Source: Andeanibacterium fulvum (GTDB lineage Bacteria; Pseudomonadota; Alphaproteobacteria; Sphingomonadales; Sphingomonadaceae). From it: DNA of 64,000 bases. Below are positions 1 to 8,384 of this stretch, in pieces (position 1 is the first letter of the stretch; each line of letters starts with the position of its first letter). The DNA lies in contig NZ_JBANRM010000001.1 of NCBI RefSeq assembly GCF_037154085.1, positions 372,001 to 436,000 of the forward strand, written 5' to 3'. Position numbers and translations under genes: made by a program. Below the pieces are notes generated by a model, which saw nothing but the letters and a program-made list of their open reading frames with translations, did not search any database and was not told where the DNA came from.

Positions 1-7
1 CAGGGCC

Positions 8-57
8 GGGACACATCCACGAGGCGAGGCGTAAGCCGAACTTCAAGGATGTGTCCC
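8..57. repeat. 11-bp perfect inverted repeat
   Basis: GGGACACATCC at 8-18 is repeated in reverse complement as GGATGTGTCCC at 47-57, with a 28-base spacer. It could be the terminator of a gene left of the window or a REP-like palindrome. There is no T-run after the right arm, so a classic intrinsic terminator is not supported. Confidence 0.5.
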
Positions 58-129
58 TGCTTTTGCGTGGAGGAAGCTCGTCATTGACCGACCGTGCAAC
101 GACGCGGCCGGGACGAGGTGTTGTTGTCG

Positions 130-657
130 ATGAATGGCCCGGTGACGTCCACAGATCAGGAGGACACCCAGGAACGCGAAAGCATCTCGCTGTGGAACCT
201 CCACCGCGACCTTACCCGCCTCGCGGATGAACTGGCCGGTGCCGCTCGCCGCGCCGATACGGATGTCAGTAATGACAATCTGCCCCCTGCTCCTTCCGAC
301 GGCAGCACTCAGGCATCCTCACCCACCGCGCCTCGCGACTATTTCGAAACATTGCTGATCCAGCGCCGCGAGCGCGAGCGGTGCCTCGGCAGCGAGCTTT
401 TCAGCGAGCCTGCCTGGGACATCATGCTGGAACTGATGATCGCGCGAATCGACGGCCGCGAAATGCGCATCAGCGAACTCGGCGGCGGGCACGAGAATCA
501 CGGCAAGATTTCGAGTTCCTATGTCGATGCCCTCGTCGAAGCGATGCTCATCGAGCGTTTCGACTGCCTGGAAGGCAGCGCGGACTGTTTCCTGTCGCTT
601 TCGAGCGAGGCCGCGCGCCGCATGGCCGAACTCTACCGCGCCCGCACGCGCGGATAA
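130..657 (+). CDS. Hypothetical protein with winged-helix-like C-terminal half
   Basis: Predicted 175 aa from ATG at 130. An in-frame GTG at 94 would add 12 residues. The N-terminal ~75 residues are charged and low in complexity (a Ser/Pro/Ala linker at about 50-70). The C-terminal ~100 residues have the helix-helix-recognition-helix pattern of MarR-like or small winged-helix domains: a helix from FSEPAWDIML, then an ISELGGG turn, then a helix running through VDALVEAMLIERF, and a final beta/helix. Proteins like this occur in sphingomonads as unnamed regulators, but no specific family can be given. It sits upstream of tRNA-Lys in the same direction and is probably chromosomal flank rather than mobile-element DNA. 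The reading frame is intact; the function is inferred only from its fold-like pattern. Confidence 0.65.
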   Translation: MNGPVTSTDQEDTQERESISLWNLHRDLTRLADELAGAARRADTDVSNDNLPPAPSDGSTQASSPTAPRDYFETLLIQRRERERCLGSELFSEPAWDIMLELMIARIDGREMRISELGGGHENHGKISSSYVDALVEAMLIERFDCLEGSADCFLSLSSEAARRMAELYRARTRG

Positions 658-800
658 CACTCTGTCTTTCAATATTTTTTGGGTTTCTTGACTGTTTAAG
701 GCAAAAACCCCTTCACACCGGCGAAACAGCCTCTATATGGGGCGCCTCCGGTGAGTCGCCGGAACGGCGGAAACGGGCCGAAACGCCCAGATGCCAGTGT

Positions 801-876
<76 letters not shown>

Positions 877-1172
877 CTTTCCCCCTACTTTTCAATCAGA
901 TACTAGGCTCGCCGGATCGGGCGATTGAGAGCATTTTTGTGCTAGGTAGCTCTCTAGGTAGCAGCGCGCTAATTCGGCACTGCGGCTACTCAGCCTCCGC
1001 ACATCAGCGTTCACGGTGAAAGATCCATGGCCTACGCTTTGTCCGACTGCGCGTGAGCGAGTCGGCGTTTCACCTCTCAGCCAGCGCGACTGCTACCCAT
1101 CTTGCTCCGCACCAGCATCGCACGCTGGGATGGCCGCTTAGAGCCTCAGGCAGCGCGGTGTCATAATGACAG
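877..1172. other. Candidate left attachment region, no gene
   Basis: About 300 bases between tRNA-Lys and the first S24 gene, with no convincing ORF. It holds two copies of CTAGGTAGC (942-950 and 954-962, 12-bp period) shortly after the tRNA 3' end. Spaced short direct repeats next to an attachment core can be integrase or excisionase arm sites, but no recombinase gene is visible here, so this is inference. Confidence 0.35.
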
Positions 1173-1784
1173 CTAGGCCACCCGAGCTCCGATCCAGATC
1201 ACCCGGCCGACAATATCGACGCCTTTGCGCTGGATGCCCTGCCAGCTCGGATATGCAGGGTGGTCGGTAAGAACGGTCAGACGGTTCTTCGTTGGGTCGA
1301 TCGCTATTCGCCTTACGAAGATTTCAGAAGACCCACGGATGGCGTAAAGGCCTTCTCGCACGCTCTCCTGGAAGCGAACTCGGCTAATCATAACCTCGTC
1401 GCCATTACGGAGGGTCGGCTCCATCGCCTCACCAACAATTGGCAAGATTGCGACACCGGCGGGCTGATCACACAGCCGACCGAGCCATGCCGCATCAACC
1501 AGCCGCCATTGTGAGCGTGAATCGTTACCTGTCCCGTTCAGCAATGGGACTTTTACTATCGAACGCTGCCCGACTGTCGGCCCCTCCTTTCCACCGAGCA
1601 TCTCTACGGGCACGTCAAAATGCAATGCCAGCAGCGCTATATCGCTTTGGTCAAGGCGGGCTGGAGACCCTCGTTTAACGAACTGCTGGATGTATGCCGA
1701 GTTTCGCCCGAGGAGGCGCGAAATCGATGCGTAGGTCTCTCCTCGCTCGCTGATTAGGCCATCCAACGCCTCCCGCGGCTCCAT
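1173..1784 (-). CDS. S24/LexA-like regulator lacking the catalytic Ser and Lys
   Basis: Predicted 203 aa, with an N-terminal XRE-like DNA-binding region (about 1-65; helices around ISRLLGRNSAYIQQF) and a C-terminal peptidase S24 fold. In the S24 family a Ser in G-D/E-S-M-E-P-T and a downstream Lys form the self-cleavage dyad. Here the motif reads GEAMEPT near residue 120 (codons GAG GCG ATG) and the Lys is Arg (VRRIAI near 158). The paralogue at 59389-60030 keeps GDSMEPT and VKRIAL. The protein should therefore bind DNA but not self-cleave. An AAGGAGA ribosome site precedes the ATG, and TTTCCTA (1802-1808) lies 17 bases upstream. It may act as a non-cleavable repressor, or may be decaying. 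The IS110 copy begins just upstream and could have altered its promoter. Confidence 0.85.
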   Translation of the reverse strand: MEPREALDGLISERGETYASISRLLGRNSAYIQQFVKRGSPARLDQSDIALLALHFDVPVEMLGGKEGPTVGQRSIVKVPLLNGTGNDSRSQWRLVDAAWLGRLCDQPAGVAILPIVGEAMEPTLRNGDEVMISRVRFQESVREGLYAIRGSSEIFVRRIAIDPTKNRLTVLTDHPAYPSWQGIQRKGVDIVGRVIWIGARVA

Positions 1785-1801
1785 CCTATCGTCTCCTTCG
1801 A

Positions 1802-1841
1802 TTTCCTACCTCTCTATCACACGCCGGAGGAACAATCCTAG
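1802..1841. promoter_or_regulatory. Two S24-type operator half-sites
   Basis: TTTCCTA at 1802-1808 and AATCCTAG at 1834-1841 lie in the promoter region of the reverse-strand S24 gene. They resemble the half-sites of the palindromes upstream of the intact S24 paralogue (59326-59364). The spacing here is much wider, so any operator would be partial, or split by the nearby insertion. The assignment rests on motif similarity only. Confidence 0.35.
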
Positions 1842-1903
1842 TCGGACAGCCCCGACAAGGTCAGTAGGGCAAGCAAAAGAAACAAACGTCGTACGGGAGC
1901 ACA

Positions 1904-3028
1904 ATGCCACGGCACCTGCGCTACTGGGTCGGCCTCGACGCCGGCCACTTGGAGACTGCGGTCTGCCTCGTCGATGCCGAAGGAAACGTTTTCTTCGAGG
2001 CAATGACTGAGACCCGCGCTGCTCCGATAAGGGATATCCTTCGCCGGTTCGGCGTTGAGCCTGTCCAGTCTATTACGATCGAGGCCAGTGTCGGCACTCA
2101 GATGGTTCGGGATCTCCGTTCGTTCGGTTTTCCCGTTCAAGTCGCCGACGTTCGCAAATCAAGCAAATTCCTGGCGATCCGACGTCAAAAGACAGATGCG
2201 AATGATGCCAAAGATCTCGCTGAGCTTGGCCGACTGGCGCAGTCCTTCGGTCCCCATGTTTTCATCAAACCGGTGGAGCACCAGGACATCCGGATAATGA
2301 TCAACATCCGTCGAACCCTGCTAAAGCATCGAGCCAGGACGGATGCGCTGCTCCAGTCCATATTCAGATTGCACGGTGCCAGTATCAAGCTCCTGAATGG
2401 GCGAGGATCGCTCGCAGCTGAAGTCGCTAACCAACTCAGGCTTTTGAGCACCAACGGCGTGACGATCCGCGTCGATTTGGATCCCCTGGTCAGGATGGGA
2501 GAAGATCTGCGCTCTCATATCTGGGATATGGATCGAAAGATGCGCACAATGGCCGCCAGCATCCCGGTTTGCGCCAGATTTCAGACGATTCCTGGCGTTG
2601 GGACAATCACAGCGCTGTCATTTTACAGCGCCGTCGGAGACCCGTACCGCTTTAGAAGCAATCGAGATGTCGGGCCTTATCTCGGCCTAACGCCCAATCT
2701 GTATCAATCTGGCGCCACCGCGCGCCGCGGCCGGATCAGCCGCTACGGAAACAAGCTGACCAGGTCGCACCTAATCACGGCAGCCACCGTGCTGCTTCGC
2801 ACAATCAAAACCGAAAGTTCATTGCGTACTTGGGGCCTCCGGCTGGCAACAAAGATCGGATTTCTCAAGGCTCGCGTTGCCGTCGCGAGGAAGCTCGCTG
2901 TGATCATGATGGCAATGTGGAAGACGGGCGCCTCGTTTGATCCAGACAAATCGAAACCGCGGTTCCTCCAGCCGGAGGAGGCAGGCTTGGACCCCGTACG
3001 TATTTCTGGGACCAATATCCCGTTGTAG
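1904..3028 (+). CDS. IS110-family transposase (DEDD, RNA-guided type)
   Basis: Intact 374-aa transposase. The N-terminal RuvC-like DEDD domain is visible: D12 in VGLDAGH, E60 in TIEASVG, and D98/D101 in KTDANDAKD. A coiled-coil middle region follows (about 130-215). The C-terminal Transposase_20 domain has the helix-hairpin-helix-like FQTIPGVGTITAL (about 225-237) and the YQSG motif, with the likely nucleophile S269. The length is within the family range, with no frameshift. IS110 elements lack obvious terminal inverted repeats and use a bridge RNA from a non-coding end. The left flank is only about 119 bp before the S24 start and contains a short GTCGG/CCGAC hairpin (about 1841-1856). The exact IS ends cannot be fixed from one copy. 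Confidence 0.95.
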   Translation: MPRHLRYWVGLDAGHLETAVCLVDAEGNVFFEAMTETRAAPIRDILRRFGVEPVQSITIEASVGTQMVRDLRSFGFPVQVADVRKSSKFLAIRRQKTDANDAKDLAELGRLAQSFGPHVFIKPVEHQDIRIMINIRRTLLKHRARTDALLQSIFRLHGASIKLLNGRGSLAAEVANQLRLLSTNGVTIRVDLDPLVRMGEDLRSHIWDMDRKMRTMAASIPVCARFQTIPGVGTITALSFYSAVGDPYRFRSNRDVGPYLGLTPNLYQSGATARRGRISRYGNKLTRSHLITAATVLLRTIKTESSLRTWGLRLATKIGFLKARVAVARKLAVIMMAMWKTGASFDPDKSKPRFLQPEEAGLDPVRISGTNIPL

Positions 3029-3209
3029 GTAATTGGGCCAAGCCTGCCGTCTGATCCCGCTGCCGGGGGCCTTCTGTAAAGGGTCAAACCTGACGCATTA
3101 TCCGCTAATTCAGCGATAGGGCATCAAGCATGACACATTATGTGCCCATGGGCACCAATGCGGGCCGAACAGCAACGCCGCCGATCGCTGCCATGTATCG
3201 GCCGCGACG
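3029..3209. repeat. IS downstream flank with a 40-bp-spaced repeat
   Basis: Non-coding. TGACGCATTA at 3091-3100 and TGACACATTA at 3131-3140 are near-identical and exactly 40 bases apart, preceded by GGGTCAAACC. Repeated subterminal motifs of this kind occur at the ends of other IS families (IS21-like, for example). The stretch may be the right end of the IS110 copy or a relic of a second IS. No gene is seen. Confidence 0.35.
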
Positions 3210-4673
3210 TTAGTTTGAGAGCGCGACTGCCGGGAACGCCAGTTTACGCGCGAGAGTCTCAATTTCCTCGCGCCATGCCAGCTTTTCTAGCCATGATCGG
3301 CGGATCGACGATGCGCCGTAAATTGCGCCGGCCAACTGCCCGGCAATTGCGGCAGTAGTGTCGGCATCGTCACCGAGGTTGGCTGCCAACAGCACGGCGT
3401 CGTCAAAGCTCGTCGTGTTTGCCACGGACCAGATCGCTGCTTCGAGGCTGTGCGCTACGAATCCGCTGCTCGCAATCTGATCGCGTGCTTTCCCGCGCCA
3501 GCTACCGGCCATGATTGGACCGACCTCAGGTCCATATTCACCCGAGGGAACCGCCAGAGCATCCTCAAAGCTGGCACCTAGGATAGCCGCCCGCAAGACC
3601 AGTGCATACGCTTCACAGGCCTCGAGGCACGCATCTGCAGCGTGCGTGGTCATGCTCTGTCGGCGGGCTACTCGTGTCACTACTGCGGGATCTTGCTGTA
3701 TCCCCCAGATCGCGACTGGCGCGAGCCTCATTAGTGAGCCGTTGCCTGCCGAGTACGGATCGGTCGAGCCGGCAATCGGGTCGCCCGTTTCCTCGAACCG
3801 AGCAAGGGCCTGCCGGGTTGCGATCCCGATATCGAAACAACTTCCCGTGGGACTGAATGCGCCGTTCCTCCACCAATCGACAAAACGCAGTTGTGCTTCT
3901 CCCGGCTCAAAAGCCGAGCCCTTGGCCGCGCTGGCGAGGAGAGCTTCTCCGAGCGCCAGGGCCATGGAAGTGTCATCGGTCCATGTCCCCGCATCCAAGC
4001 CGAACGGCCCTCCCCCGACCATGTCCGTGATGTGGGCATAGCTGTCGCGCGGCTTGAACTCGAGCGTCGTCCCCACAGCATCTCCGACCGCCAGTCCAAC
4101 CAAACAGCCATAGGACCGATCGTAGATGCGCTCGATCTCTCGCAGGTGATCTTCTTGTGCCTTCGTCTCAATTGCGCCAGGCCTGACGCAGCGAACGTGA
4201 GCGATTGCACTGCTAGCGTCAGCAAGGCCAAGTTCGACTAGCAGCCTCGCTGCCACAGTACCGGCCCGGCCGAGCCCGCCGCGGCAGTGGATGAAAATGC
4301 CGTTCCCGTTGATTAGCAAGCCGCGCAACCGAGCTCCGGCCGTCCGCCATCTTTGCTCGAATTCCTCGCCAGGTGCCGTGACGTCGGGGATCGGCAGATG
4401 AAACCATTCCATCCCGCGCGCAGCAACCGCAGTCTCCAGATCTGCCACCCCCAGCAGCTCGATCTCGTGCTTCTCAATCAGAGAGACGACTGCAGCAGCC
4501 CCCCACCCCCGCACCGCGTCCAGATCGCCCGCAAGGTCACGCTTCCACTCAAAGCCAGCGAGCGCAGGCCCTTGCTTTCCTGGACAGAACGATAGCCCAA
4601 TCCTACCTCGCGCAGCAGCGAGTGTCGGGATCCTGATGGGGTCGGTAATGCTTGTGCGACAGTTTTCGGTCAT
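3210..4673 (-). CDS. Dual-specificity phosphatase / ADP-ribosylglycohydrolase fusion
   Basis: Predicted 487 aa with two enzyme modules. Residues about 1-180 form a cysteine phosphatase of the CDKN3/DSP type, with signature HCRGGLGRAGT (Cys about 132, Arg of the P-loop). Residues about 187-480 form a DraG/ARH-type ADP-ribosylglycohydrolase. The metal-site motifs are GDAVG near 195, WTDDTSMALAL near 230 and GDDADTT near 436, so both active sites look intact. ARH enzymes remove ADP-ribose from proteins or nucleic acids; the phosphatase substrate is unknown. The gene follows the GIY-YIG gene after a 112-bp gap. It has its own copy of the island's TNCGAC-N7-GTCGCA site 21 bases upstream, so it is probably co-regulated with the nuclease operon. 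A role as antitoxin or signal-removal enzyme is inference. Confidence 0.9.
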   Translation of the reverse strand: MTENCRTSITDPIRIPTLAAARGRIGLSFCPGKQGPALAGFEWKRDLAGDLDAVRGWGAAAVVSLIEKHEIELLGVADLETAVAARGMEWFHLPIPDVTAPGEEFEQRWRTAGARLRGLLINGNGIFIHCRGGLGRAGTVAARLLVELGLADASSAIAHVRCVRPGAIETKAQEDHLREIERIYDRSYGCLVGLAVGDAVGTTLEFKPRDSYAHITDMVGGGPFGLDAGTWTDDTSMALALGEALLASAAKGSAFEPGEAQLRFVDWWRNGAFSPTGSCFDIGIATRQALARFEETGDPIAGSTDPYSAGNGSLMRLAPVAIWGIQQDPAVVTRVARRQSMTTHAADACLEACEAYALVLRAAILGASFEDALAVPSGEYGPEVGPIMAGSWRGKARDQIASSGFVAHSLEAAIWSVANTTSFDDAVLLAANLGDDADTTAAIAGQLAGAIYGASSIRRSWLEKLAWREEIETLARKLAFPAVALSN

Positions 4674-4694
4674 TGAGTCCCATTAAAGCAACCA

Positions 4695-4713
4695 TCCGAC
4701 AAAAATGGTCGCA
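4695..4713. promoter_or_regulatory. Candidate WYL-regulator operator, site 1
   Basis: TCCGAC, AAAAATG, GTCGCA: an imperfect dyad with a 7-base AT-rich spacer. It lies 21 bases upstream of the phosphatase/ARH start codon. The same arms and spacing recur at 17368-17386 and 18423-18441. A looser relative, TGCGAC-N8-GTCA, occurs at 4655-4672 over the start codon. Confidence 0.6.
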
Positions 4714-4785
4714 GTTAACCTTCTCAGAAACGAAGCTCTCCGATCTGGTGATCATGGCCGTCACCAAGTTTCATCCCTTTTCGAG

Positions 4786-5346
4786 CTAACGCCCACTGCG
4801 CTTACCCAGAAGAGGTCGCTTCGTGTCCCAAAGGGCTTGCTCAAGAAGCTCGAGAGTCCATTGATCCATCTGGGGTGAGAAAAACCAAAGCGATACCTTC
4901 ACGTCCATCGGATAACCCCTCGCCCATTGGTTCAGGCGCATCGCATATGTGTCTACCCCCCCGATAAGACCGAGGTGTTGCGCAAACCTAGATGGAAATG
5001 ACTTTGAGCTGCCTACATACAGTGAGGCGGGATTCGGTTCATCCAATAGGCGACTGTATCGTAGTTTTCGGCCAGAGTGTTCACAATGCGATGCCCGTTG
5101 CTTAAACTTGCCCTTCATTGTGCCGTAACCAGAACCATCTGTCAGCTCAAAGCAGTAAATTACGGCTGATCGTGCACTGCATTTTTTTCGCACACGATCC
5201 AAAACTTCTTTCATCCCATCTGGATCAGATAGTGCAGACAAATTAAACTTGAATTGCTCATCACCAATCGGGGCGGATTCTTTCAGATTGCCCATCGCAC
5301 GAGCGAGATTCGACAATGCCAAAGCCCGACAGGTACTGAACTCCAT
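4786..5346 (-). CDS. GIY-YIG-like nuclease-domain protein
   Basis: Predicted 186 aa, starting at ATG 5346 with AGGGA eight bases upstream. The C-terminal ~120 residues carry GIY-YIG landmarks. AVIYCFEL takes the GIY position and SLYVGSS the YIG position. A conserved Arg and His follow in SRFAQHLG, and a late Glu in LEQALWDTKRPLLGK matches the metal-binding Glu followed by a basic P-L-x-G-K tail. GIY-YIG proteins cut DNA through a single metal ion. The first ~60 residues are not recognised. The gene starts 53 bases after the helicase stop, as the last gene of the reverse-strand operon. Several GIY-YIG subfamilies are cofactors of larger defence systems. The divergence of the motifs leaves catalysis unproven. 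Confidence 0.7.
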   Translation of the reverse strand: MEFSTCRALALSNLARAMGNLKESAPIGDEQFKFNLSALSDPDGMKEVLDRVRKKCSARSAVIYCFELTDGSGYGTMKGKFKQRASHCEHSGRKLRYSRLLDEPNPASLYVGSSKSFPSRFAQHLGLIGGVDTYAMRLNQWARGYPMDVKVSLWFFSPQMDQWTLELLEQALWDTKRPLLGKRSGR

Positions 5347-5399
5347 GACTAAATTCCCTGCAAATTATGTGATAGGACATCAGGCAAATTCTATCGAAG

Positions 5400-8384
5400 C
5401 TATGAAGGCGCCCCCGGCGAGAGATTTAATGCGAGCGCTCGGGCAGCATCATGATCAAGACCAAAATGCTCAATCATGCCCTCGAACAAATGAGGTTCAG
5501 GCTGTCCAAGCGCGAGACGGTAACGGACCAGCTCTTCGCGCAGACGCTTGAGTTGGAGCTCGACGCGGCTAAACGGCACTGCAAATGTGACACTGACCGG
5601 CTTGTGATTGGTAGGCGACCACCAGCGCTCTAACCCAAGGCCCTCCCTCTTTGCCGCCCTTGCAGCGTCGAAAATTGCCTGAAAAGGGCTGGTCCAGGAC
5701 TCGGCCGTCAGATTGCCGAATTTGTCAGCAAGAGCCCTCCGGACACCAAGACTTGCGTAGCGTGATACCCGGCCCTCTCGTTGTTCAAAATCGACAGGAT
5801 CCCGGGGCAAGTCCCAATGAATGACTCGGTCACACCATACGTGAAAATCAAGCCCCTCCTGGCCAACGGATGTCGTTGCCAACACATGCGGCCAAAATGG
5901 CGAGTTGAAGCCCTTGCGAAGAGTGTCGGAGCGAAGCTTCTCACTGGCCTTCGACCCTGTATTGCGCCGCTCGGCTCCCATGTACGGTGCCGCAGCATGG
6001 ACTCGAACTGTCCGCGTCCCACGAGTAGTCCTCCGCTGGACGCGCCCTGGCCGTCCAACAAGACTTTGGTTTAGAATATCGAGAGTTTCAGCATCACCTA
6101 CCAATCGCGTGACTGCCAAGTGCTCGTCCAACGTTGCCTCGAGGCAACCATCAAGCAATGCCTGACGAAGTGCTTCGGGATACCCACCAGGTATTTTTCT
6201 GCGCCTTGCGCCCAAGACCACGGACGCGAAGTAGCGCTGACCGAGATATGGCCGAAGATGTCGCCAACAGAAGTCGAACGCATCCGGAAGGAGATCTGAC
6301 AGCTCCTCCTTCTGGTGCGGGTGCCTTCGGATAGTTCTTGCAACAATCATTCCCGGTGTGCCGAGCATCCAGTCGGCTAGACTAAGCATCTCACCCTTCG
6401 TGATTGAGCGGCTCACATTTTTGCGCTGCCAACCGCGTGGCTTTACAAGGCGTTTGAGCTGCCAAAGTGCTCCTGTAACCTTATCGCCACCACCGAGAAT
6501 TCCCTCGATATCGAAGGCCAATCGCCATGGCTTTCGAGCAGGCCCAACTGGTGCAACAACATCAAAACCGTGCTGTTCGAGCCAGGATCTAAGGCCCTTT
6601 TGCGCAGCGCGGCGCACATCACTGACTTTAAGATGCCCAGATTTTTCAGGGTCAAAGGCTTCCGACAGTTTTGGGAACGGCATAAACATGGCGATGAGTG
6701 GCCATGGCGCTTTGGCATCCGGTCGGAGATAACTTTGCGTTCTAGGCTTGCCCGAAGCTTTGCGCGGACCCGAGCGTAACTCTACCTCGCCGCTGAGCCA
6801 AGATGCTACAGCGGGTGGTGTGCCGCGATATCTGCTGAAAAGCAGGGCTTTCCCGAACAGACGCTCACTTGAAGCAAGCTCAGCCCACCTTCCTCCCAAC
6901 GACCACCAGGGGCGTGTCGGAGCGAGCCAAGGCAGCGTAAGCGCGTCAAGACTGAGCGTAGACGAGCCACTCCCGTTTGGATCGACTAGTGACCTTAATT
7001 GCGGGTGAGCCGGGCGATGCTTAGTCGATGCGATAGTTATCGATGGAAGGTCTGACCCCAGCGCTTTGCATATCTGATACTGGAATAGTGTCTCTGCAGG
7101 GTATGGAACAGATGACCACAGCGGTTGCACCCAACTGCGCGGAACTCTCTTAGCTTTTTTCGATACATCGACTGCATGGGCCAAATGACGGAATGTGATC
7201 AGGTCTCCAGCCTCGACTGCCGCAACATTCTCTCGCCGTTCAAATAGCTCTCCACTGATTGCTGTAGCTCGCTCAGTGCGGGCAATGACCGGGCGTAGGG
7301 CGGTCTCCAAGTTTTGCTTTGCAACGGCAACGTCAGCAAGCGCAGCCTCGATATCATCGCGTCTAGAAAGGGCATGATGGTGCGCTTCGATTGCCGCTTC
7401 GGCATCTTGTGCCAATCCTGCACCGAACTGACCGTGCAGGAAACGAACCAACTGAATGAAATGACTGTAACGCCCGCCTGGGATTTCACCGTGATCCAGC
7501 CGCTGAAGACGGTAGGGCGTCGCAGACAGCAGCAAGATAGCAGGTCGGCTCTCGTGACCGTCAATCAGCGCATCGACCAACTTTCGCTGAACGAAATGCC
7601 GCTCCTGTGCTAGCGGCTCCGCTCGCGGCAAGCCAGCTGGCACTATGAGATCAGCGTACCGGTGAAATTCATCAAGGATGAGGATGTCGGGGCGAGTGGC
7701 TGGGTGCCTCAGCGCGACAAGCGCGAGCGCAGCGCGGCAACGAAGGACCAACTCGGGAACAGAATTGCCCCAAGACTCAAGCAAATTCTGCAATCCAAGA
7801 TCGAGCGGCTTTCCTGTCAGAGATGTCAGCTCTCGCAGGGCCACCTCAAACGGACGCTTAAGATGGGGAGGCGCAGGCTCGACGACAGCCGAAAATAACC
7901 GCCGCTCACCTTGCTTCTCTCGCTCCAGATCGATCGCGCGTAGCCTCTGCCAAAGCTGCGGCGCGACTTCCTTGAGCAACCCGATGATCAGATCGCGTTC
8001 AGCGGCGCGACCAGTCCGCTGACCAGGCTTCCACCCAGGCAAGCTAGTATCCGGCGTGTAAGAGTAGACCCGAAAGGAAGATTCCTGTCGATCTGGCTTC
8101 TTGCGCAATGCGAGCGAAAGCCGGTCTTCTGGGCTAGGCCAGTCAGGCTGTAATGCCCTAAGTTTTGTGAGGTTTTGTGATGCGATGTCGAGATTTGGGC
8201 AAAGATATACTATGTTCAGAGTGCCATTTTTCCGGCGCTGAAGTTCTGCCGCGATAGCTTTCGCTGATACAGTTTTTCCCAAACCGACCTCATCCGCAAT
8301 GAGGAAGCGCCTGCTCCCATCGTCACGGATCAGAGCATTCACTGCAGCATCGACCGTCATTTGCTGGAAACGCTCGAGGGTCAT
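5400..8384 (-). CDS. Large SF2 helicase of a candidate defence operon
   Basis: Predicted 994 aa from the ATG at 8384, chosen because it overlaps the PLD gene stop as ATGA. Motif I is FLIADEVGLGKT (residues about 27-38), motif II is the unusual ILDEFHRY (about 250), and motif III is LLSATPYRL (about 300). The C-terminal RecA domain has VGQEGLDF and VIHWDLPRDPVDFEQREGRVSRY (about 840-880), as in helicases of the SNF2/DISARM-like superfamily. A long central insertion (about 400-780) is not recognised. No nuclease domain is evident, so cleavage would come from the adjacent PLD, GIY-YIG or PD-(D/E)XK partners. Translational coupling to the PLD gene implies a complex. It is not clearly DrmA or DrmD, because no DUF1998 partner or methylase is nearby. 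Confidence 0.88.
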   Translation of the reverse strand: MTLERFQQMTVDAAVNALIRDDGSRRFLIADEVGLGKTVSAKAIAAELQRRKNGTLNIVYLCPNLDIASQNLTKLRALQPDWPSPEDRLSLALRKKPDRQESSFRVYSYTPDTSLPGWKPGQRTGRAAERDLIIGLLKEVAPQLWQRLRAIDLEREKQGERRLFSAVVEPAPPHLKRPFEVALRELTSLTGKPLDLGLQNLLESWGNSVPELVLRCRAALALVALRHPATRPDILILDEFHRYADLIVPAGLPRAEPLAQERHFVQRKLVDALIDGHESRPAILLLSATPYRLQRLDHGEIPGGRYSHFIQLVRFLHGQFGAGLAQDAEAAIEAHHHALSRRDDIEAALADVAVAKQNLETALRPVIARTERATAISGELFERRENVAAVEAGDLITFRHLAHAVDVSKKAKRVPRSWVQPLWSSVPYPAETLFQYQICKALGSDLPSITIASTKHRPAHPQLRSLVDPNGSGSSTLSLDALTLPWLAPTRPWWSLGGRWAELASSERLFGKALLFSRYRGTPPAVASWLSGEVELRSGPRKASGKPRTQSYLRPDAKAPWPLIAMFMPFPKLSEAFDPEKSGHLKVSDVRRAAQKGLRSWLEQHGFDVVAPVGPARKPWRLAFDIEGILGGGDKVTGALWQLKRLVKPRGWQRKNVSRSITKGEMLSLADWMLGTPGMIVARTIRRHPHQKEELSDLLPDAFDFCWRHLRPYLGQRYFASVVLGARRRKIPGGYPEALRQALLDGCLEATLDEHLAVTRLVGDAETLDILNQSLVGRPGRVQRRTTRGTRTVRVHAAAPYMGAERRNTGSKASEKLRSDTLRKGFNSPFWPHVLATTSVGQEGLDFHVWCDRVIHWDLPRDPVDFEQREGRVSRYASLGVRRALADKFGNLTAESWTSPFQAIFDAARAAKREGLGLERWWSPTNHKPVSVTFAVPFSRVELQLKRLREELVRYRLALGQPEPHLFEGMIEHFGLDHDAARALALNLSPGAPS

